Source: Alphaproteobacteria bacterium
Lineage (GTDB): Bacteria > Pseudomonadota > Alphaproteobacteria > Rhodospirillales > Casp-alpha2
Assembly: GCA_024279135.1 (NCBI GenBank)
Contig: JAJRRU010000015.1
Location: forward strand, 38,290 to 102,289
Length of the DNA stretch: 64,000 nucleotides
Direction: 5' to 3'
Both the position numbers and the translations under genes were made by a program. Numbering within the stretch: the first letter of the stretch is position 1; each line of letters opens with the position of its first letter. The notes beneath the pieces were generated by a model that made no database searches, was not told the origin of the DNA, and saw only the letters and a list, made by a program, of their open reading frames with translations. Of the stretch, positions 46,084 to 56,410 are shown piece by piece.

Positions 46084-46491
46084 TTATTCGTCTTCCGCAG
46101 GTTTGCGTGGGTCGATGTCTTGAGCCACATGCGGATCGCGCAGCAAGGTGTTGATGTGAGAGGCCTCGTCGAAGGTCTCGTCAATGTGGAAATGCAAATC
46201 CGGAGCATATTTCAGATGAATAGTCCGGGCGACCTGATGGCGCAGAAATGCCTTGGCCCGGTTGAGAGCCGTCAGGGCTTTTTCATATCCTTCACCACCC
46301 AGCGGCATGATATAAATATGGGCATGACGCAAATCAGGGGTGGCACGCACCTCGGTGATGGTGATGGGTGTGCCCTGTAAGTCAGGGTCACGTAATTCAC
46401 CCCGTTCCAGAATTACCGCCAGGGTGTGTCGGATTTCTTCGCCGACACGGAGTTGGCGCTGAGAAGGGCCTCTTGTTGCATGTGATTTCAT
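46084..46491 (-). CDS. rbfA: Ribosome-binding factor A
   Basis: 135-aa KH-fold factor for 30S maturation and cold growth. Family stretches RQLRVGEEIRHTLAVILERG near the N-terminus, ITITEVRATPDLRHAHIYI and LRHQVARTIHLKYAPDLHFH are present. It lies 21 bases after infB in the conserved order infB-rbfA-truB. Confidence 0.95.
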   Translation of the reverse strand: MKSHATRGPSQRQLRVGEEIRHTLAVILERGELRDPDLQGTPITITEVRATPDLRHAHIYIMPLGGEGYEKALTALNRAKAFLRHQVARTIHLKYAPDLHFHIDETFDEASHINTLLRDPHVAQDIDPRKPAEDE

Positions 46492-46512
46492 AATACGTCT
46501 CTATCGTCCGAC

Positions 46513-49074
46513 CTACAGGGTTCGTGCGATTTCCTCGACAGTGAAACACTCGATGACATCGCCAGTTTTAAGGTCCTGATAGTTGGTAAACGCCATGCCG
46601 CATTCGGTGCCTTCACGGACCTCCTTGACGTCATCCTTGAAACGTTTGAGCTGGCTCAGTTCACCTTCATGGATGACCACGTTGTCACGTAACAAGCGAA
46701 CCTTGGCGCCACGCTGGACATTGCCTTCCACAACGGTGCAGCCAGCAATCTTGCCAACCTTGGAGACGTTGAAGACCTCCAGGATCTCTGCATTGCCGAT
46801 AAAGGTTTCGCGAATTTCCGGTGCCAGCAAGCCCGACAGAGCAGATTTCAGATCGTCAATGGCATCATAGATGATCGAATAATATCGCAGTTCCACACCA
46901 TCGCGTTTTGCCAGGGCGCGGGCCTGTGGGTTGGCCCGTACATTAAAGCCGATAATCAGGGCACCCGATGCATTGGCCAGGGTCACGTCGGACTCGTTAA
47001 TAGCCCCGACCGCCGAATGCAGTATCTGAATACTCACTTCGTCATTGTTCATGGCCTCGACAGCTCCTTCGAGAGCCTCCATAGAACCATGAACATCGGC
47101 CTTGAGCAGGATAGCCAGGGTTTCTTTCTCGCCTTCCTTGATGCGTTCGAACATCTGTTCCAGGGTGCCACGATTGGATTTGACGGCTTGGTGTTCTTTT
47201 TTCATACGCTGGCGATATTCGGTGACCTCACGGGCGACCTGTTCATTTTCGACCACGGTCAGATCATCACCGGCACCCGGTGTGCCGGTCAGACCCAATA
47301 CCTCAGCAGGTTGGCCCGGCAGAACGGATTCGATTGATTGACCACGGTCATTGATCAGCGCCTTGACGCGACCCCATTCCATGCCAGCCACGAAGATGTC
47401 ACCGACGTTCAGGGTACCACGCTGAATAAGCACCGTTGCTACCGTACCGCGGCCTTGTTCCATACGCGATTCGACGATGACCCCTTCCGCGCTGCGGTCC
47501 GGGTTGGCGGTCAGATCGAGCATCTCGGCCTGTAGCAAGATTATCTCTTCAAGCTTGTCCAGGTTAGTCTTGTTCTTGGCCGAAATTTCTACCGTCAGTG
47601 TCTCGCCGCCCATATCCTCGACGACGATTTCATGCTGTAACAGTTCCTGCTTGACCCGGGAAGGGTCGGCGCCGGGCAGATCGATCTTGTTAATGGCAAT
47701 AATGATTGGTACTTCGGCGGCCTTGGCATGGCGAATGGCCTCGATGGTCTGGGGCATGACGCCATCATCGGCGGCAACACACAACACGATAATATCGGTT
47801 ATTTTGGCCCCGCGCGAACGCATTTCCGTAAAGGCCGCATGACCCGGTGTGTCAATAAAGGAGATTTCATCACCATTGGATAAGTGTACCTGATAGGCCC
47901 CGATGTGCTGGGTAATGCCACCGGCTTCACCGGAAACCACATCGGTGGTTCGCAGGGCATCGAGCAGCGAGGTCTTGCCGTGGTCAACGTGACCCATGAC
48001 GGTCACGATGGGTGGCCGGCGTTTGAGGGTTTCCGGCGAATCATCATTACCGCGCAAGCTGTCTTCCACATCGGCTTCGGTGACCCGTTTCATGGTATGG
48101 CCAAGTTCCGAAATAACCAGTTCGGCCGTATCGGCATCGATTGTTTCATTGATACTTGCCATGACCCCCATACCCATCAGGCATTTGATAACCTCGGTTC
48201 CCCGTTCGGCCATACGGTTGGCCAACTCCGATACCGTAATGGTTTCGGGAACGATCACTTCGCGGAAGACTTTTTTGGTCTCGATGGGGCCGCGACGCAG
48301 GGCTTTTTCCCTGGCCCGTCTGCGTTTGACAGCAGCCAGCGAGCGGATCCGTTCTTCGCCATCTCCAAGGGCTTCTGAAATGGTCAGTTTGCCCGCCCGA
48401 CGACGCGGTTGTTCTCCGCGACGTGATGGTGCCCGTTTGGGAAGTTCTTCTTTTTTGGCATAGGTTTTAGAGCGAACTGGTTTGTCCGTTGATGACGGTG
48501 TTTCTTTCTGCGTCACAGGTTTGGCTTTTTGATCCGGTTTGGCATCGGTGGCAGGCTCTGCCACGGTCTCTGTGGTTTCTGCGGGTTTTGCGCCTGCGTC
48601 AGCTCCGGTTTTTGTCTGGGCCTCGACTTCGGTGGTTTCCTGTTCTGCTTTCAGGGCCTCTTCTTCGGCAATACGGGCAGCCTCTGCGGCATTTTTCTGT
48701 TCAGCTTCGAGCTGTGCCTGGGCCTGGACCACTTCATCGGCCATGCGCTGCTTGGCTTCGTTCTTGGCTTCTTCCAGAACTTTGGCGCGATTGTCTTGTT
48801 CCGCTCGGGTTAAATTACCCAGGCTGTCATCGGTTTCGACGACGGCTTGTACGGCGGCTTTAAAGGCATCATCTTCTTCATGAATCTCGGACATCCTGCC
48901 GGCATCATTGCGGGCAAATGTCCGTTTTTTGCGAACCTCGACCTGGACCATTTTGGAACGTCCGTGCGAAAAGCTCTGGCGAATCTGTCCAGAATCGACG
49001 GTTTTGTTCAGCTCAAGTGTCTTGGGTCGGGAAAGTCCAAGTTTCTTGGCATCTTTATCTTTGGTTTCAGTCAT
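46513..49074 (-). CDS. infB: Translation initiation factor IF-2
   Basis: 853-aa GTPase that places initiator tRNA on the 30S subunit. A long charged, Ala/Glu/Lys-rich N-terminal region (about 1-350) contains the IF2 N motif ([20 protein letters not shown]). The G domain follows with [17 protein letters not shown] and NKIDLP, then the beta-barrel and C-terminal fMet-tRNA domains (ending in [18 protein letters not shown]). The extended low-complexity N-terminus is usual in this class. It sits after nusA and ylxR. Confidence 0.97.
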   Translation of the reverse strand: MTETKDKDAKKLGLSRPKTLELNKTVDSGQIRQSFSHGRSKMVQVEVRKKRTFARNDAGRMSEIHEEDDAFKAAVQAVVETDDSLGNLTRAEQDNRAKVLEEAKNEAKQRMADEVVQAQAQLEAEQKNAAEAARIAEEEALKAEQETTEVEAQTKTGADAGAKPAETTETVAEPATDAKPDQKAKPVTQKETPSSTDKPVRSKTYAKKEELPKRAPSRRGEQPRRRAGKLTISEALGDGEERIRSLAAVKRRRAREKALRRGPIETKKVFREVIVPETITVSELANRMAERGTEVIKCLMGMGVMASINETIDADTAELVISELGHTMKRVTEADVEDSLRGNDDSPETLKRRPPIVTVMGHVDHGKTSLLDALRTTDVVSGEAGGITQHIGAYQVHLSNGDEISFIDTPGHAAFTEMRSRGAKITDIIVLCVAADDGVMPQTIEAIRHAKAAEVPIIIAINKIDLPGADPSRVKQELLQHEIVVEDMGGETLTVEISAKNKTNLDKLEEIILLQAEMLDLTANPDRSAEGVIVESRMEQGRGTVATVLIQRGTLNVGDIFVAGMEWGRVKALINDRGQSIESVLPGQPAEVLGLTGTPGAGDDLTVVENEQVAREVTEYRQRMKKEHQAVKSNRGTLEQMFERIKEGEKETLAILLKADVHGSMEALEGAVEAMNNDEVSIQILHSAVGAINESDVTLANASGALIIGFNVRANPQARALAKRDGVELRYYSIIYDAIDDLKSALSGLLAPEIRETFIGNAEILEVFNVSKVGKIAGCTVVEGNVQRGAKVRLLRDNVVIHEGELSQLKRFKDDVKEVREGTECGMAFTNYQDLKTGDVIECFTVEEIARTL

Positions 49075-49143
49075 CGTGCTCTTTCAATTTGGCAGAATAT
49101 CGCCTTGATTATCATTTTATCTCGTCAAACATACGTCTTAAAC

Positions 49144-49848
49144 TTATTTCGTCGTCTCATGTTCAGTCTCTTCATACCCTGGCCGAAATCCGGCCAGTCG
49201 CCGGGCGTCTCGTTTCAGGGTCCGGGCCAGCCCACCAGATTCAATAATCAGATGTACTGTCCGTTCGCTTCCAATAGCCCCGCCCAGCTCTTTTGCGCTG
49301 AATAGGGAAATTATCTCCAATTCTTTCGCCAGACGCCTGATCTTCTGACGTCCGTCTGTGGCCCCGTCATGGGCCGCCAACACTATGCCGTTGCGCCACC
49401 TTCCTTTTGGTTGGCGCAATTTCTCCGATACCCTGTCGTAGCCGCCAACGGCCTGCCCGGCACGCCGTGCCAAGGCAATTCGATTAAGGCAGCGCTGCAC
49501 CAGCAAAGCTTCCAATTCATCGGCCAGCGTGGCTGATACATGGACATCGCACCGAGCGGCTTTTTTAAAAAGCTGCTTGCTGCTTGCAGTGTTTACCATA
49601 TCCCGCTCGGCACTCAACCAAAAACCCCGACCCGGCAACTTCTCTTCCAGATCCGGATATATCTGGTTATCCGGACCGACAACGAACCGTATCAATTGTT
49701 CGGGAGGAAAAGAACGACCCGATGCGATGCACCGGCGAACTGATCCCGAACTCTCGTCGTGGCTTGTTCCAGACCCGGTGTCACGTTGATCAGACCCGAT
49801 CCCGGTCTCGGTCCCGGCATGGGGCCTGGGTGTTTTTTGTGACGCCAT
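49144..49848 (-). CDS. YlxR (DUF448) RNA-binding protein with L7Ae-like domain
   Basis: 234 aa. Residues about 35-110 are the YlxR domain (RRCIASGRSFPPEQLIRFVV and LPGRGFWLSAERD). Residues about 125-215 resemble the L7Ae/YlxQ RNA-binding fold (LNRIALARRAGQAVGGYDRV, IVLAAHDGATDG). The two-domain form between nusA and infB is common in alphaproteobacteria and is annotated as an RNA-binding or nucleoid-associated protein. The first 30 residues are low-complexity. Confidence 0.9.
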   Translation of the reverse strand: MASQKTPRPHAGTETGIGSDQRDTGSGTSHDESSGSVRRCIASGRSFPPEQLIRFVVGPDNQIYPDLEEKLPGRGFWLSAERDMVNTASSKQLFKKAARCDVHVSATLADELEALLVQRCLNRIALARRAGQAVGGYDRVSEKLRQPKGRWRNGIVLAAHDGATDGRQKIRRLAKELEIISLFSAKELGGAIGSERTVHLIIESGGLARTLKRDARRLAGFRPGYEETEHETTK

Positions 49849-49869
49849 TTCCTTGGGTTCCAGAACTAT

Positions 49870-51507
49870 TTATTCTTTCGTACTCTCCTGTGTCTCATCG
49901 GCTGTCTCATCGGCTTTCTTATCGATATCCACGTCCGTTGCCTGTTCGATGGCTTCATCTGAAGTTTCTACAGGTGCCTCATCGTCGGCAAACCAGTGGG
50001 CGCGCGCTGCCATGATTATGGTGTCGGCCTGATCCTGATTGAGCACGCCTTTCATATCCGCCCCGTCGAGAATCTCGATTAATTCGTCACCGGCCAGATC
50101 GGCCAGATCATCACGGGTCTTGATTTTGTTATTACCCAGGGCAATCAGCATCAGGGGCGTTATGCCGGCAATATTTTTAAGGTCATCATCGATACCCAGT
50201 TCCTTGGCCTTGCTGGTAAGTTCGGCTTCCTGGGTTTCCAGGTAGGTTCGGGCGCGAGCCCGCAGTTCCTCGGCAACCTCTTCATCGAAACCCTCGATGT
50301 CGCTAAGCTCCGCGACGGGGACGTAAGCAACTTCCTCGACCGTGGTAAAGCCTTCGGTAATCAGCAGGTGGGCAATGACGTCGTCCACATTCAGCGCTTC
50401 GATGAAAGCTTTTGAGCGGGCCACGAATTCGGCCTGACGTTTTTCGCTTTCTTCAGCCTCTGTCATGATATCGATATTCCAGCCTGAAAGCTGGGATGCC
50501 AAACGGACATTCTGGCCGCGCCGTCCAATAGCCAGCGAAAGCTGCTCATCGGGCACAACGACTTCGATGCGTTGATTTGTTTCGTCCAGTACAACCTTGG
50601 CAATCTCGGCAGGCGCCAGGGCGTTAACGATAAAGGTTGCCGGGTCGTTGGACCACTGGATGATATCAATTTTTTCGCCTTGCAGCTCGCCCACCACGGC
50701 CTGCACCCGCGAGCCTCGCATACCGATACACGGACCCACCGGATCGATACTTGAATCATGGGACAAAACGGCCATCTTGGCCCGCGAACCGGGGTCACGG
50801 GCGACCGAAATGATGTCGATCACACCATCGTAGATTTCAGGTACTTCCTGGGTGAACAGCTTGCTCATGAAATCCGGGTGGGTGCGTGACAGGAATATCT
50901 GCGGACCGCGTTGTTCTTCGCGCACATCAATAATAATGGCACGGATACGATCGCCATTATTAAAGTGTTCGCGCGGAATAGTTTCATCGCGCCGCAACAG
51001 GGCCTCGGAACGGCCCAGATCAATAACCACATTGCCATATTCGATGCGCTTGACCAGGCCATTGATAATCTCGCCTTTGCGATCCTTGTATTCTTCATAC
51101 TGGCGGGCTCGTTCAGCCTCGCGGACCCGTTGAACGATGACCTGCTTGGCGGTCTGGGCGGCGACACGGCCGAAATCAATAGGTGGCAGGGCGTCAGTCA
51201 GGAAATCACCGACCTCGACATCATGGTTTTGGGCAAGTGCCTCATCAATGGTTATCTGGACGGCCTTGTTTTCGATCTCTGTATCGTTGTCCACGATCTC
51301 AATATAGCGGGCCAGTGAAATTTCCCCGGTGTTGCGATCAATTTTGGCGCGGATATCGTGTTCATGCCCATATTTGGAACGGCCAGCCTTTTGAATGGCC
51401 ATTTCCATAGCCTCAAAGACCACATCACGGTCAATCGATTTGTCGCGGGCAACCGCTTCGGCTACTTGCAAAAGTTCAGGTCTCGCGTAAACAGCTTCCG
51501 TTTCCAT
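49870..51507 (-). CDS. nusA: Transcription termination/antitermination protein NusA
   Basis: 545 aa, RNA polymerase-bound pausing and antitermination factor. NusA N-terminal domain ([20 protein letters not shown]), S1 domain ([20 protein letters not shown]), two KH domains (GACIGMRGS-like [32 protein letters not shown]), then two acidic HhH-type repeats and an acidic Glu/Asp-rich tail. I prefer ATG 51507 ([13 protein letters not shown]), which has AAGAGG just upstream; an in-frame start 24 bases earlier exists. Confidence 0.96.
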   Translation of the reverse strand: METEAVYARPELLQVAEAVARDKSIDRDVVFEAMEMAIQKAGRSKYGHEHDIRAKIDRNTGEISLARYIEIVDNDTEIENKAVQITIDEALAQNHDVEVGDFLTDALPPIDFGRVAAQTAKQVIVQRVREAERARQYEEYKDRKGEIINGLVKRIEYGNVVIDLGRSEALLRRDETIPREHFNNGDRIRAIIIDVREEQRGPQIFLSRTHPDFMSKLFTQEVPEIYDGVIDIISVARDPGSRAKMAVLSHDSSIDPVGPCIGMRGSRVQAVVGELQGEKIDIIQWSNDPATFIVNALAPAEIAKVVLDETNQRIEVVVPDEQLSLAIGRRGQNVRLASQLSGWNIDIMTEAEESEKRQAEFVARSKAFIEALNVDDVIAHLLITEGFTTVEEVAYVPVAELSDIEGFDEEVAEELRARARTYLETQEAELTSKAKELGIDDDLKNIAGITPLMLIALGNNKIKTRDDLADLAGDELIEILDGADMKGVLNQDQADTIIMAARAHWFADDEAPVETSDEAIEQATDVDIDKKADETADETQESTKE

Positions 51508-51561
51508 GCCTCTTATCCAGTCAGTTTTCAATCAAAATTGTTAATATTTCCCCGTGATCGC

Positions 51562-52077
51562 TCACGTAGTGTTTTTTACTCTCGCCGCTTCATTGGCCGT
51601 TTTTTTGGCTGAGGCGATCAGCTCATCGGTCATCAAAAGTTTGGCGCGCATAATATCGCCATGGCGAATAACAAAATTTCCGTCTTCGGTGTCAATAGCA
51701 ATAGTCTCGTCCTTAACGCCCGCCAGCCTGCCTTTAAACCGGCGGCGTCCGTCAATGGGTCGGACGGCCTCTATGCGAACTTCATAACCATTAAAACGGG
51801 TAAAATCCTTTAATTTGATCAGCGGTCGGTCGATCCCTGCGGAACTGACTTCCAGCGTAAAGGCATCATTGATCGGATCCTCTACATCCAGCAATGCTGA
51901 TATTGCGCGGCTGGCCTGGGCACAGTCATCCACATTGATGATCACACCGTCGATCCGCTCTATCATGATCTGAAGGATTTTGTTGGTGTCGCCGTTCAAC
52001 CGGGTGCGCACCAGCTCAAACCCCATATCTTCCAGGGTCGGTTCTATCAGAGAGTTGATCTTGGTCGGCATATCCAT
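51562..52077 (-). CDS. rimP: Ribosome maturation factor RimP
   Basis: 171 aa, 30S assembly factor and first gene of the rimP-nusA-infB-pnp operon. LIEPTLEDMGFELVRTRLNG at the N-terminus, then the DDCAQASRAISALLDVEDPI and LEVSSAGIDRPLIKLKDFTR motifs define the family. Two close Met starts (52077 and 52071) are possible. No trmB or metK lies just upstream, as is common in relatives; those genes are elsewhere or on the other strand here. Confidence 0.95.
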   Translation of the reverse strand: MDMPTKINSLIEPTLEDMGFELVRTRLNGDTNKILQIMIERIDGVIINVDDCAQASRAISALLDVEDPINDAFTLEVSSAGIDRPLIKLKDFTRFNGYEVRIEAVRPIDGRRRFKGRLAGVKDETIAIDTEDGNFVIRHGDIMRAKLLMTDELIASAKKTANEAARVKNTT

Positions 52078-52474
52078 TGTGGACTCTGGGTCTTGAAATA
52101 AAACAAAAAACCACTGCGTCGGGCCAGATGAAACCTGTGCGTTCGGCCAATAAAAAAGGCGGGCCAGAGGCCCACCTCACCAAACCGTTCAATTCGGCTT
52201 AACGAGCAATCAATAACAATGCCAAGGGGTATACACCCACAAGGCAATATAACACAAGAAAATACTTAGTATTTACTCATATTACGGGCATATGTTTTTT
52301 GTATTTTCAGGCGACGTGCAATAACAGGGTGGTGAAAAAGTCGCGGTGCGCCGGGTTGGTGAATTTTTACGAGCTGAGCAAGTCATAAAATTTGAACGAC
52401 GTTTGCGGCATCGGCCTGCATTTCAGTCCTTTTATTTCGCGGAATTTAATCCAACCCACAATTGTCTGGCTTCT
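52078..52474. other. Gap upstream of rimP, leader and terminator
   Basis: A 397-base stretch without a credible gene. It should hold the promoter of the rimP operon and contains a strong minus-strand terminator-like hairpin at 52151-52176, about 75 bases before the rimP start. The part 52200-52320 is AT-rich. I found no tRNA cloverleaf. Confidence 0.5.
52151..52176 (-). terminator. Terminator-like hairpin before rimP
   Basis: Minus strand: GGTGGGCC, loop TCT, GGCCCGCC, then TTTTTTA. Eight pairs including one G-T, followed by a six-T run. It may end the transcript from the gene at 52475-53170 or act as an attenuator in the rimP leader. Confidence 0.7.
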
Positions 52475-53170
52475 TTAGCTCCCTGTCAGGGCTTGTTTAA
52501 CCTGGTCAATTTGGTCGTCGACCGAAATATCCAGGGTCGAGATGATGTCATACTTACGGTCTTCGAGTACATCGTGTTTGCTGTGGTCTGCCTGCCAGTC
52601 GTCGATCATGGTATTTCGTTGCAGGATCAGGTCCTCTATTTGTGGTCGGAACAGTCGCATCATGGCGGTTATCCAGATATTGACCGGCCATGATGGCCAG
52701 GCCATGTCCATTTCAAAATAATCCAGCATCTTGATGACATCCTCGGCGGTGTACCAGTTATCGGCGGTAACCCACCGGTTGGTGGTAAACATGCCGATGG
52801 GATATCCGGTCTGATCCATGGAGATACCGATCAGGTGACTGAGGGTATCATCGCGCTTGTTCATGTAATCAGCGTCCGACTGGTTGATGGGGGCGCAATC
52901 CTTGGGCATACCTTTTTCACGCAGGAAGGTATGGAAATGGCCGTGTTCGTCTTCCCGGTGGGAATGGTAATAGAATTGTGAATGGGTATCCCAGTCGTAC
53001 ACATCGCCTTTCGGGTAATGATCCAGAGTATAAAATTCACCCTGGTTGCGCAGCACTTCTGCGACCACGTTGGATTTGGTTTTCCGTAGCACCCGGTAGC
53101 ATTCTAAAATCTGCTCGCCCGCAACAGCCATAATCTCCAGTTGCTGACGGGGTAAGGTTCTTTGTTGCAT
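52475..53170 (-). CDS. Conserved protein of unknown function, His-rich motif
   Basis: 231 aa, soluble, no signal peptide. The notable feature is FYYHSHREDEHGHFHTF near residue 75-90, a dense His/Glu cluster that could bind metal, followed by HLIGISMDQTGYPIGMFTTN and a Trp-rich stretch (MDMAWPSWPVNIWITAMMRL). I start at 53170 (MQQRTLPRQQ), because GAGGG lies 4 bases upstream; an ATG 18 bases earlier also exists. I recall similar domain-of-unknown-function proteins in proteobacteria but cannot assign a role. It is isolated between two gaps. Confidence 0.7.
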   Translation of the reverse strand: MQQRTLPRQQLEIMAVAGEQILECYRVLRKTKSNVVAEVLRNQGEFYTLDHYPKGDVYDWDTHSQFYYHSHREDEHGHFHTFLREKGMPKDCAPINQSDADYMNKRDDTLSHLIGISMDQTGYPIGMFTTNRWVTADNWYTAEDVIKMLDYFEMDMAWPSWPVNIWITAMMRLFRPQIEDLILQRNTMIDDWQADHSKHDVLEDRKYDIISTLDISVDDQIDQVKQALTGS

Positions 53171-53385
53171 TGTTCCCTCGAGGTTCATTCAGACATCCAA
53201 TCTTTCAAGCCTGCCTATGACGATTAAGCGAGAGTGAGTATAGGTGAGTGATATCCGGAAAGGATTGATCTGAATCAATTGTCAGTACACATCTTGATCA
53301 CATTTAATTGATTGCCGCGCGAGCCAATACCCGGTCATATTTACTGTCAATGTCGCGTGGGTCTGGGTGTTATTGGGCGGCAGGT

Positions 53386-54543
53386 TTATGGGGCCAGGTA
53401 ATATAATTGGCCAAACCAGTGCCAGCGCCCCGCATTGTCCCCACTGCCCGGCAGGGTGCAGTTCAGGCGTGTTCGCCCTTTGGGAAAGGGCGTGTCGACC
53501 CTGACTTCAAAGCGAACATCGCCCAAACGTTCAATTTTGGCTTTGCCCTCATGGGAAAGGAAACAGCTGAGCCGGCTCATGCGGGGTAGTTCTCGGGTCA
53601 GGGTAAAACCGATGGCGGGCGGGTTTGCATCCTGGTTGTGTGAATTGATAAAAACGTCCTGTGGGGTGATGTCACGAACCGGCAGGGGCAGGGTGTTGAT
53701 GGCGGTCGTAAAACGGCCCATATCACCGTATTTTTCATTCAGAGAAAACCGTGGCAGGTAAAAGAAATCGTCGTTCTGGCTGAATGCGCCGGAATGCTGG
53801 CCGAATGCGGCAACAAATCCGGCCTCTTTGACTTGTTGCACGATGACTTGGCTGGTTTCACCGTATGGATAGGCAAACACGCTTGACAGGCGGCCGATTT
53901 CTTCACTGATCCGCTTGGCAGAATGGGCTATTTCCTGAGATGTTCGCTCGGCGGAATAGGGCGGCATGTGCAGGTGTGAGCGACCATGGGCGGCGATGGT
54001 CACACCTTGTGCCGCCATCTCACGCAGTTGGTCCCATGTCATCATATCGTCATATCCCCGGTCGATGGCATCGGTCGAGATAAACACGGTAAATGTCAGA
54101 CCGGCTTGCTTGAATAACGGCCAGGCATTATCATAGATGGTTTTGTATCCGTCGTCGATGGTTATCCCGACGGTTCTGTCGGGCAGGGCGGGGCCGTTTT
54201 TCAGGCGCGAAACAATTTGTTCAACAGGCAGGACGGTATATTTTTTATTCTTCAGTTCGTTAATGTGATTGCGAAACTGGTCCATGCGGATGTTGGTGGC
54301 CGGAAACCGTTCGTCGCCGAACCGGTGATACATCAAGACAACCGCACTGTTTTCGGTGCCCGGCGATGTGACGCTCTGCGCCAGGGCGCGTCCCGTCGGC
54401 AACAGGCTGGTTATAATCAGGTACAATGCCAGCATGGCCGCCAGGCCAGCTGGATGCAGCCGGGCGGTTTTAAATTTATTTCTAACCGGGTGATTTATTG
54501 ACATTGAATAATTATCCATTGAAGCAAAATTTGTATTCCACAC
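53386..54543 (-). CDS. Polysaccharide deacetylase family protein (NodB-like), exported
   Basis: 385 aa with an N-terminal hydrophobic segment (AGLAAMLALYLIITSLLP, then ALAQS as a probable signal cleavage site). NodB-fold motifs: VLMYHRFGD, TIDDGYKTIYDNAWP (catalytic Asp and metal Asp) and IAAHGRSHLHM (His pair), then VFAYPYGE. The last 100 residues form a beta-rich extra domain. It probably deacetylates an envelope or extracellular polysaccharide, with the metal-binding triad intact. GTG at 54543 is preceded by AGGAAA at a long distance; Met starts 24 and 39 bases later are alternatives. Confidence 0.88.
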   Translation of the reverse strand: MWNTNFASMDNYSMSINHPVRNKFKTARLHPAGLAAMLALYLIITSLLPTGRALAQSVTSPGTENSAVVLMYHRFGDERFPATNIRMDQFRNHINELKNKKYTVLPVEQIVSRLKNGPALPDRTVGITIDDGYKTIYDNAWPLFKQAGLTFTVFISTDAIDRGYDDMMTWDQLREMAAQGVTIAAHGRSHLHMPPYSAERTSQEIAHSAKRISEEIGRLSSVFAYPYGETSQVIVQQVKEAGFVAAFGQHSGAFSQNDDFFYLPRFSLNEKYGDMGRFTTAINTLPLPVRDITPQDVFINSHNQDANPPAIGFTLTRELPRMSRLSCFLSHEGKAKIERLGDVRFEVRVDTPFPKGRTRLNCTLPGSGDNAGRWHWFGQLYYLAP

Positions 54544-54695
54544 GGTACACTGGTTTCCTGTCGCGTTTATAGGGTTTTTATTATGGTGGCAATCGACATC
54601 ATAAACGTATTATACCAAGTTGCCTACGCGCAGGTAATACAGAGGTTTGTTTATTCAGACATTCGTGCCGGATTAATTTGGAAAGGGCAATTGAT

Positions 54696-55433
54696 TTGCG
54701 GATTCTTGCGTTTGATACGTCATCGACATGCTGTTCGGTAGCCCTGTGGCAGGATGATGGTCTTGTTGCGGAGCGGTCCGAGACCATGGCGCGCGGTCAT
54801 TCCGAGGCCCTTATGCCGATGATCGAGGAGACCCTGAAAGATGCCGGTATCATGGCGTCACAGGTTGATTTGCTGGCCGTCACGACGGGCCCGGGTGCAT
54901 TTACCGGGGTGCGGATCGGTCTGGCAGCGGCCCGTGGCCTGGCATTGGCACTGCAGCGGCCCCTGATCGGACTTAGCGTGTTCGAAGTGGTGCTACATGA
55001 TATGGCCAGCAAAATCGGCACAGAGGATCGCCGCGACCGACAAATTTTATGTGTTATCGATACAAAACGCCACGATGTCTTCCTGCAACGGTTTGACCAT
55101 AACCTGCAACCCGTGAACACCGCCGAAGTTATGGATTGTGACCAGATTATAGAAATACTGACGGCCTCGCGGGATGATCGGTCACAATTAACGAATGGGT
55201 ATATGGTGCTCGGTGATGGTTGTGATCTGGTCCGTGAGGCCTGGCGCGGTGACCAGCAGGCCTGGCAGGATATGGATGTGATGGTTTGTAATATACAGCC
55301 TCAAGCCGCCGTAGTGGCCGAGATCGCTGCTTCGCAAGGCATTCCCCATCCGGATGCCGGGTTGCCCAGGCCGGTTTATCTGCGCTCGCCAGAGGTTCGT
55401 GTGAGCCCCACTGGCGGTCGTCTCAGAATATAA
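54696..55433 (+). CDS. tsaB: tRNA threonylcarbamoyladenosine biosynthesis protein TsaB
   Basis: About 245 aa, ASKHA-fold partner of TsaD in making t6A37 of tRNA. LRILAFDTSSTCCSVAL at the N-terminus, then TTGPGAFTGVRIGLAAARGLAL are diagnostic. I prefer the TTG at 54696, with GAAAGGG 9-10 bases upstream; the frame is open to a TTG at 54678. RimI, which usually follows tsaB in relatives, is missing; a minus-strand TusA-like gene comes next. Confidence 0.93.
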   Translation: MRILAFDTSSTCCSVALWQDDGLVAERSETMARGHSEALMPMIEETLKDAGIMASQVDLLAVTTGPGAFTGVRIGLAAARGLALALQRPLIGLSVFEVVLHDMASKIGTEDRRDRQILCVIDTKRHDVFLQRFDHNLQPVNTAEVMDCDQIIEILTASRDDRSQLTNGYMVLGDGCDLVREAWRGDQQAWQDMDVMVCNIQPQAAVVAEIAASQGIPHPDAGLPRPVYLRSPEVRVSPTGGRLRI

Positions 55434-55452
55434 CCATACAATATTCAGTATT

Positions 55453-55719
55453 CTAGGCGTCTTTGCGAAATATCAGAACGTGGATGGCATCAGAGGCGGC
55501 GTTATTTTTTTCCGGCTCAAGCAACAGTATTTTATGACCATAATCTTCTATTGATCGCGGTACATTATCCAGTGGTTCTCTTCCCTGTAACCGAATCTGG
55601 GCCGTTTCCCCCTGCGCCATGCGTTCCATAAGCAATTTGGTTTTCACAAACGTCATGGGACATATTTCATCAGATATATCAATGAAATAATCGGTTTCAG
55701 GCAGGGTTTTGCTTGGCAA
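55453..55719 (-). CDS. TusA/YedF-like sulfur-relay domain protein
   Basis: 88-aa two-layer alpha/beta domain of the SirA/TusA type: DISDEICPMTFVKTKLLMER carries the conserved Cys, but the CPxP motif is CPMT, lacking the second Pro. REPLDNVPRSIEDYGHKIL is the usual second half. A sulfur-transfer role is possible through the Cys. It is convergent with tsaB, 19 bases from its stop. Confidence 0.8.
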   Translation of the reverse strand: MPSKTLPETDYFIDISDEICPMTFVKTKLLMERMAQGETAQIRLQGREPLDNVPRSIEDYGHKILLLEPEKNNAASDAIHVLIFRKDA

Positions 55720-55957
55720 CGAAATACTCTTTTCAAAAGACTAGGGGTTGTTTTTTTCTGGAAGTGTTACATTTACAACATAGTATTCAAATTAGTTATT
55801 GTACAGGTGATGGAAAAACTTTATTAACTATAGTATAATTGTTTAAACATATTCTTGATCTTATATAAAATTACCATTGATCGAATAAGCTTTAAACGTT
55901 TTTGAAAGTTAATTTATATAATTTCTTCAGTATAATGGTATTTTAAGGACCGGCGGT
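55720..55957. promoter_or_regulatory. AT-rich divergent promoter region, mucR/TusA-like gene
   Basis: 238 bases, strongly AT-rich with many TA steps, between the divergent TusA-like gene and mucR. A TATAAT lies at 55931-55936, 22 bases before the mucR start, though no well-spaced -35 was found. MucR/Ros proteins bind such AT-rich DNA, so autoregulation is plausible. Confidence 0.4.
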
Positions 55958-56365
55958 ATGACTGATAAACCAAGCATTTTGGAAATAATGGAACTGACCA
56001 CAGAAATTGTTACGGCCCATGTTGGTAATAATTCGGTAGACCCCGATACCCTGCCGCATATTATTCAAGATGTGTATCGTGCCATGGCGATGATTGGCGG
56101 GGCGGAAGAGGAAATCGAGAAGCTCAGGCCAGCCGTTCCTATCAAAAAATCCGTTTTTGCTGATTATATTATTTGTCTGGAGGATGGTAAAAAGCTCAAG
56201 ATGCTCAAACGCCATCTGAAAACAGCTTTCAATATGACGCCGGAAGAATATCGTGAAAGATGGGGGTTGAGCGTTGAATACCCCATGGTCGCCCCGAACT
56301 ATGCTGAGCACCGTAGCACGCTGGCAAAAAAAATCGGCCTTGGTAAAAAACGCGTTAAGACCTAG
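55958..56365 (+). CDS. MucR/Ros family zinc-finger transcriptional regulator
   Basis: 135 aa. The family core is visible: an N-terminal dimer region (ILEIMELTTEIVTAHVGNN), the zinc-finger segment SVFADYIICLEDGKKLKMLK with Cys, Asp and a following His pair (RHLKTAFNMTPEEYRERWGL), and a basic C-terminus. This is a nucleoid-associated, H-NS-like regulator of surface polysaccharide and cell-cycle genes in alphaproteobacteria. It sits just before fur in the tsaB-fur-miaB block. Confidence 0.93.
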   Translation: MTDKPSILEIMELTTEIVTAHVGNNSVDPDTLPHIIQDVYRAMAMIGGAEEEIEKLRPAVPIKKSVFADYIICLEDGKKLKMLKRHLKTAFNMTPEEYRERWGLSVEYPMVAPNYAEHRSTLAKKIGLGKKRVKT

Positions 56366-56410
56366 TATATTATATAACTGTTGCGAACTGTTATAGTAGG
56401 CATAGAAAGA

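Noticed and set aside
52078..52474. tRNA gene before rimP
   Set aside because: In enteric bacteria a tRNA precedes rimP, but no cloverleaf or T-loop GTTCGA pattern was found here on either strand.
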